From positions 1 through 8,608 of the forward strand of contig CAMWHN010000079.1 in NCBI GenBank assembly GCA_947174085.1: a stretch of 8,608 nt of DNA, given 5' to 3'. A program made the position numbers and the translations under genes. Below the pieces are notes generated by a model. It worked only from the letters and a program-made list of their open reading frames with translations. It searched no databases and was not told where the DNA came from. Numbering within the stretch: the first letter of the stretch is position 1; every line of letters starts with the position of its first letter. The stretch comes from an uncultured Ruminococcus sp. (GTDB taxonomy: Bacteria > Bacillota > Clostridia > Oscillospirales > Ruminococcaceae). Below, in pieces: positions 6,230 to 8,608 of this stretch.

Positions 6230-7609
6230 TTGGCAAAAAAAGAAAAAATGCAGTTTATCTGTACAGAATGTGGTTGGACAAGTCCCAAATGGAACGGCTG
6301 TTGTCAAGGCTGTGGCGCATGGAATACACTCGAAGAAGTTGCACCAGTTGCAAATCAAACTGTTAAAAATTTCACAAATTTAGCTGATAAAATTCACTTG
6401 ATTTCTGATATTTCTTCAGAAAATGAAATACGTTATCATACAGGCAGTAGCGAACTAGATAGAGTACTTGGCGGAGGACTTGTCAAAGGTTCTATTGTAT
6501 TATTAGGCGGTGAGCCGGGTATCGGCAAAAGCACGTTATTATTGCAAATTTGTCAATTCATGGGCAAAAATTATAAAATATTATACGTTTCAGGCGAGGA
6601 ATCTGGCAGGCAAATTAAACTTCGTGCGGAACGTTTAGGCGTAGTCTCTAATAATTTATATATTTTAACAGAAACTGATGCACAGGCAATCTGTGATACA
6701 ATTAGTACAGTAAGACCAAATATTGTAATCATAGATTCGATTCAGACAATGCAGATAACACAAATTTCTTCTGTGTCAGGCAGTTTAACACAAGTCAGAG
6801 AATGCACAAATTTATTTATGCATACGGCGAAAACGCTTGAAATTCCGACTTTTATAGTTGGGCATGTCAACAAAGATGGCGCAATTGCAGGACCTAAAGT
6901 CATGGAACATATTGTGGATACGGTATTATTTTTTGAAGGCGAGCGTCATATGAGTTACAGAATATTAAGAGCTGTCAAAAATCGTTTTGGTTCTACGAAT
7001 GAAATTGGTGTTTTTGACATGCAAGAAAAGGGATTGCAAGAAGTGGAAAATCCCTCACAGATGTTGCTTGCCGGTCGTCCTTTGGGCGTTTCCGGTACTT
7101 GCATTGCTTGTGTCATGGAGGGGTCAAGACCTATTTTAGCCGAAGTACAAACCTTAGTTTCTAAAAGTGGCTATGCTTCTCCAAAACGTACAGCAACTGG
7201 CTTTGATTATAATCGTATGGCATTATTATTAACCGTATTAGAAAAACGTTTTGGCTTAAGTTATGGCACATTAGACGTGTATTTAAACATTGTCGGCGGT
7301 TTTAAATTAGACGAACCCGCAGGAGATTTACCAGTTGCATTGGCATTATATTCCAGTTTAACAGATAAAATTATTCCCGATAAATTAATTGCCATTGGTG
7401 AAATTGGACTCGCCGGAGAAGTTCGCAATGTATCGCACATTATTAAGCGTGTAGAAGAAGCTCGAAGAATGGGCTTTGAAACTTGTATCGTTCCCAAACA
7501 GGCTTTGACAACATTGCCGAAAAGTTCCCAAACATTAAGAATTTTCGGTGTTGACAGTCTTAGACAAGCGTTTCGTGTGCTTGCCAAACTAGAAACAGAA
7601 AAATCTTAA
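6230..7609 (+). CDS. radA: DNA repair protein RadA (Sms)
   Basis: A 459-residue cytoplasmic ATPase that extends and resolves recombination intermediates together with RecA; the usual length is about 450-460. The start is TTG, placed eight bases behind AAGGGAG (6215-6221), and it gives the family's typical MAKK opening. A zinc finger (C11-x2-C14 with C25-x2-C28; the extra C24 is unusual) is followed by the Walker A motif GGEPGIGKST (93-102), Walker B IVIIDS (165-170), and the RadA-specific KNRFG (250-254). The C-terminal third is the Lon-protease-like domain (DVYLNIVGGFKLDEPAGDLPVA region), which has no protease function in RadA. All key residues are present. The gene follows the C39 peptidase gene by 25 bases and probably shares its promoter. 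Its stop overlaps that of the convergent gene by four bases. Confidence 0.97.
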   Translation: MAKKEKMQFICTECGWTSPKWNGCCQGCGAWNTLEEVAPVANQTVKNFTNLADKIHLISDISSENEIRYHTGSSELDRVLGGGLVKGSIVLLGGEPGIGKSTLLLQICQFMGKNYKILYVSGEESGRQIKLRAERLGVVSNNLYILTETDAQAICDTISTVRPNIVIIDSIQTMQITQISSVSGSLTQVRECTNLFMHTAKTLEIPTFIVGHVNKDGAIAGPKVMEHIVDTVLFFEGERHMSYRILRAVKNRFGSTNEIGVFDMQEKGLQEVENPSQMLLAGRPLGVSGTCIACVMEGSRPILAEVQTLVSKSGYASPKRTATGFDYNRMALLLTVLEKRFGLSYGTLDVYLNIVGGFKLDEPAGDLPVALALYSSLTDKIIPDKLIAIGEIGLAGEVRNVSHIIKRVEEARRMGFETCIVPKQALTTLPKSSQTLRIFGVDSLRQAFRVLAKLETEKS

Positions 7610-7980
7610 ATGATTCCATACTCCATCTCTTCAGCTACTTCTGCCCAATAATTTTTATCATCAGAAAATGCATTCTTATCCAACTGAAATATTTTTCTCC
7701 GAAATGTATCAGCATAAGTTTTTAAAACATACTCACAGGAAGTTTCTGGAGATTTTTTTATAAAAACAGAAAACCAGTATAATTCTTTTTTGAATATCTC
7801 CAAACTACATGCAATATAAATTGCTATTTCCTCATCTGTATCTAGCCAGAACACCTGTCCGTCCTCTGCAATCCCTATTAGTACAGTAGATAAATCCTTA
7901 TCTTTTCCGACAATCTGATATTTTCTATTTTTTAATATCACATCAAAATATTCATATGTTTTGAAAAATTCTAGTTCCAT
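7606..7980 (-). CDS. Small acidic protein, SUKH-like (possible immunity protein)
   Basis: A 124-residue protein with no membrane segment or signal. ATG 7980 is chosen because GGAG (minus strand, 7992-7989) lies eight bases upstream; the longer GTG start at 7989 overlaps that site. The pattern of residues 20-70, a beta strand with VLIGIAEDGQVFWLD, then an acidic turn and IYIACSLEIFKKELYWF, resembles the SUKH/SMI1-KNR4 fold (especially the SUKH-4/YrhA-like group), in which a 'V..ld' strand is followed by an S-(L)-(E)-x-F helix. SUKH proteins often neutralise toxins of neighbouring bacteria. No toxin gene is seen in the window, so an orphan immunity role is inference. It is convergent with radA and shares the TTAA at 7606-7609 with it. 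Its own promoter appears to overlap the hairpin upstream. Confidence 0.65.
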   Translation of the reverse strand: MELEFFKTYEYFDVILKNRKYQIVGKDKDLSTVLIGIAEDGQVFWLDTDEEIAIYIACSLEIFKKELYWFSVFIKKSPETSCEYVLKTYADTFRRKIFQLDKNAFSDDKNYWAEVAEEMEYGII

Positions 7981-8004
7981 GAGTAACACTCCAAAAATAA
8001 AATT

Positions 8005-8030
8005 GCTAGATTATAACAATCTAGCGATTT
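8005..8030. terminator. Bidirectional hairpin terminator with an embedded extended -10
   Basis: GCTAGATT (8005-8012) pairs perfectly with AATCTAGC (8018-8025) across a five-base loop. T-rich tracts follow on both strands: GATTTTTTA to the right, and AATTTTATTTTT to the left on the minus strand. It ends the small basic protein gene. On the minus strand the loop and right side spell TGTTATAAT (8018-8010), an extended -10 that could start transcription of the SUKH-like gene near 8003; no -35 is evident. Confidence 0.65.
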
Positions 8031-8039
8031 TTTATATTC

Positions 8040-8369
8040 TTATTTTCTAACATAACATTTTTTCCAATCTTGCAAAGCTTCCTCATAACTCTGAAAACGT
8101 TCACGAAAACCTCCCCAACGAGCTACATGGATATACATATCACCATTGTCCCATGCTCTTTTTAAAGATTTCTTATTGCTATAACGACTAAAAAAACGAT
8201 AATCACAAATATTCCAACTACAATATAATTTTTTAAATCCTGCTTTTCCGCTAGGAATTATTTTACTGCGTCTAACTGCACGATTAGCAAATGTTTTCGG
8301 TTTTTGTCTATTTTTTGAAGTACTGGCACGGTCTTTTACCACAGGAAATTTCTTATAACTTCTACTCAT
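8040..8369 (-). CDS. Small basic protein of unknown function
   Basis: A 109-residue cytoplasmic protein with a very basic N-terminal half (MSRSYKKFPVVKD, then KNRQKPKTFANRAVRRSK) and an aromatic-rich C-terminal half containing KKLYCSWNICDYRFF and a Trp/Tyr-rich tail. I recognise the MSRSYKK...RAVRR pattern as one seen in many small uncharacterised Firmicutes proteins, but no function is known to me. The charge suggests RNA or DNA binding, and the neighbouring tRNA gene makes RNA plausible; both are inference. The ATG follows AGAGGA on the minus strand at normal spacing. Only about 16 bases separate it from the T-run of the tRNA terminator, so it has no room for its own promoter after that terminator. 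Confidence 0.65.
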   Translation of the reverse strand: MSRSYKKFPVVKDRASTSKNRQKPKTFANRAVRRSKIIPSGKAGFKKLYCSWNICDYRFFSRYSNKKSLKRAWDNGDMYIHVARWGGFRERFQSYEEALQDWKKCYVRK

Positions 8370-8383
8370 AATAAATCCTCTTA

Positions 8384-8415
8384 CTAAAAAAACCGTTGGA
8401 AAAAACCAACGGTTT
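8384..8415 (-). terminator. Intrinsic terminator of the tRNA gene
   Basis: On the minus strand, AAACCGTTGG (8415-8406) and CCAACGGTTT (8399-8390) form a perfect 10-base-pair stem across six T residues, followed by TTTT. It lies 15 bases after the tRNA 3' end. Confidence 0.85.
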
Positions 8416-8429
8416 CTTTATTCTCATCA

Positions 8430-8503
8430 TGGGCCATCGGGGACTCGAACCCAGGACCGTCCGGTTATGAGCCGGAAGCTCTAACCAACTGAGCTAATGG
8501 CCC
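8430..8503 (-). tRNA. tRNA with CAU anticodon (tRNA-Ile2 likely; otherwise elongator Met)
   Basis: A 74-base cloverleaf on the minus strand. The acceptor stem is GGGCCAT/ATGGCCC with discriminator A, the D arm GCTC-loop-GAGC, the anticodon stem TCCGG/CCGGA with loop CTCATAA, and the T loop TTCGAGT. CCA is not encoded. The anticodon CAU fits either elongator methionine tRNA or the minor isoleucine tRNA whose C34 is changed to lysidine by TilS. C4-G69 and C5-G68 in the acceptor stem, which TilS prefers, and the similarity of the anticodon arm to Bacillus tRNA-Ile2 favour Ile2. The initiator is excluded because the stem-closing G-C pairs before the anticodon loop are absent and the first acceptor pair is matched. 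One T-stem pair (50-64) is a U-C mismatch. Confidence 0.93.
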
Positions 8504-8522
8504 GATAAATATAATATACTAT

Positions 8523-8546
8523 AAAAGAGCGGTTTTCCGCTCTTTT
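8523..8546 (-). terminator. Terminator of a transcript entering from the right
   Basis: A perfect 10-base-pair stem, AAAAGAGCGG with CCGCTCTTTT, across a four-base loop. The arm ends in TTTT, so termination on the minus strand just before the tRNA is the natural reading; the symmetric ends would also permit use in the other direction. Confidence 0.75.
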
Positions 8547-8608
8547 AAAAATCATGTCGGCACTTATCCGAATTCTCAGGTCGTCACCAACCAAATATTT
8601 TAGACGTA
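8547..8608 (-). ncRNA. 3' end of an unidentified minus-strand transcript, possibly SRP RNA
   Basis: The minus-strand sequence just before the terminator contains GAATTCGGATAAGTGCCGACA. Two of its frames contain stops and the third runs on into the terminator hairpin, so it does not look like a gene end. The pattern GAAT..G..AAG.TGC resembles the 3' end of the Firmicutes signal recognition particle RNA (GAATCGACAGAAGGTGC in Bacillus), but the diagnostic helix 8 would lie outside the window. Treat as a guess. Confidence 0.25.

Noticed and set aside
7261..7587. Minus-strand 108-codon frame inside radA
   Set aside because: It is antisense to the conserved Lon-like domain of RadA and has no supporting signals.
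8430..8503. tRNA as integration site of a genomic island
   Set aside because: No copy of the tRNA 3' end is visible elsewhere in the window and no integrase is present; the accessory region lies 4 kb away.
1..8608. CRISPR array, toxin-antitoxin pair or phage module
   Set aside because: No regularly spaced repeats were seen; the two small minus-strand genes do not show toxin or antitoxin motifs; no phage structural gene is present.

Overview
The window looks like a low-GC Gram-positive chromosome, probably of a Clostridia/Ruminococcaceae-type gut bacterium. The support is AT-rich intergenic DNA, Firmicutes-style GGAGG ribosome binding sites, frequent TTG starts, a CwlD-like amidase, RadA with Firmicutes-type features, and a tRNA without an encoded CCA. 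The species cannot be fixed from the sequence alone.

Left part (1-4367, accessory): A leftward promoter sits at the window edge, followed by a lysine-tailed reading frame of unknown function that may be broken. Next comes a self-contained cassette: a consensus extended -10 promoter, a 528-residue AAA-type ATPase with a C-terminal PD-(D/E)XK nuclease-like domain, and a long terminator. A 590-base non-coding stretch follows with several strong hairpins. After it lie a TTG-started hexapeptide-repeat acyltransferase and a 31-codon start of what resembles a LicD family gene, which suggests the remains of a surface-polysaccharide locus. The fragment abuts a 916-base IS982-family insertion sequence (minus strand) whose transposase carries both a frameshift and an in-frame internal deletion.

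Middle part (4368-7609, plus strand, core-like): A membrane-anchored CwlD-like N-acetylmuramoyl-L-alanine amidase is followed by a membrane-anchored C39-family peptidase with a Thr/Glu-rich stalk, which has its own near-consensus sigma-A promoter, and then by radA (TTG start). The amidase and peptidase both act outside the membrane; RadA acts on recombination intermediates in the cytoplasm and looks like a passenger of the same transcript.

Right part (7606-8608, minus strand): In transcription order there is the 3' end of an unidentified transcript with its terminator, a CAU-anticodon tRNA (Ile2 or Met), its terminator, a small basic orphan protein, another hairpin terminator containing an extended -10 sequence, and a SUKH-like small acidic protein that converges on radA with a 4-base overlap.

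The most notable points are the stand-alone ATPase-nuclease cassette, the unexplained structured intergenic DNA at 2270-2430, the doubly disabled insertion sequence beside a truncated licD-like gene, and the chain of terminators on the right in which there is little room for ordinary promoters. No CRISPR array, phage module or complete new multi-gene system was found.
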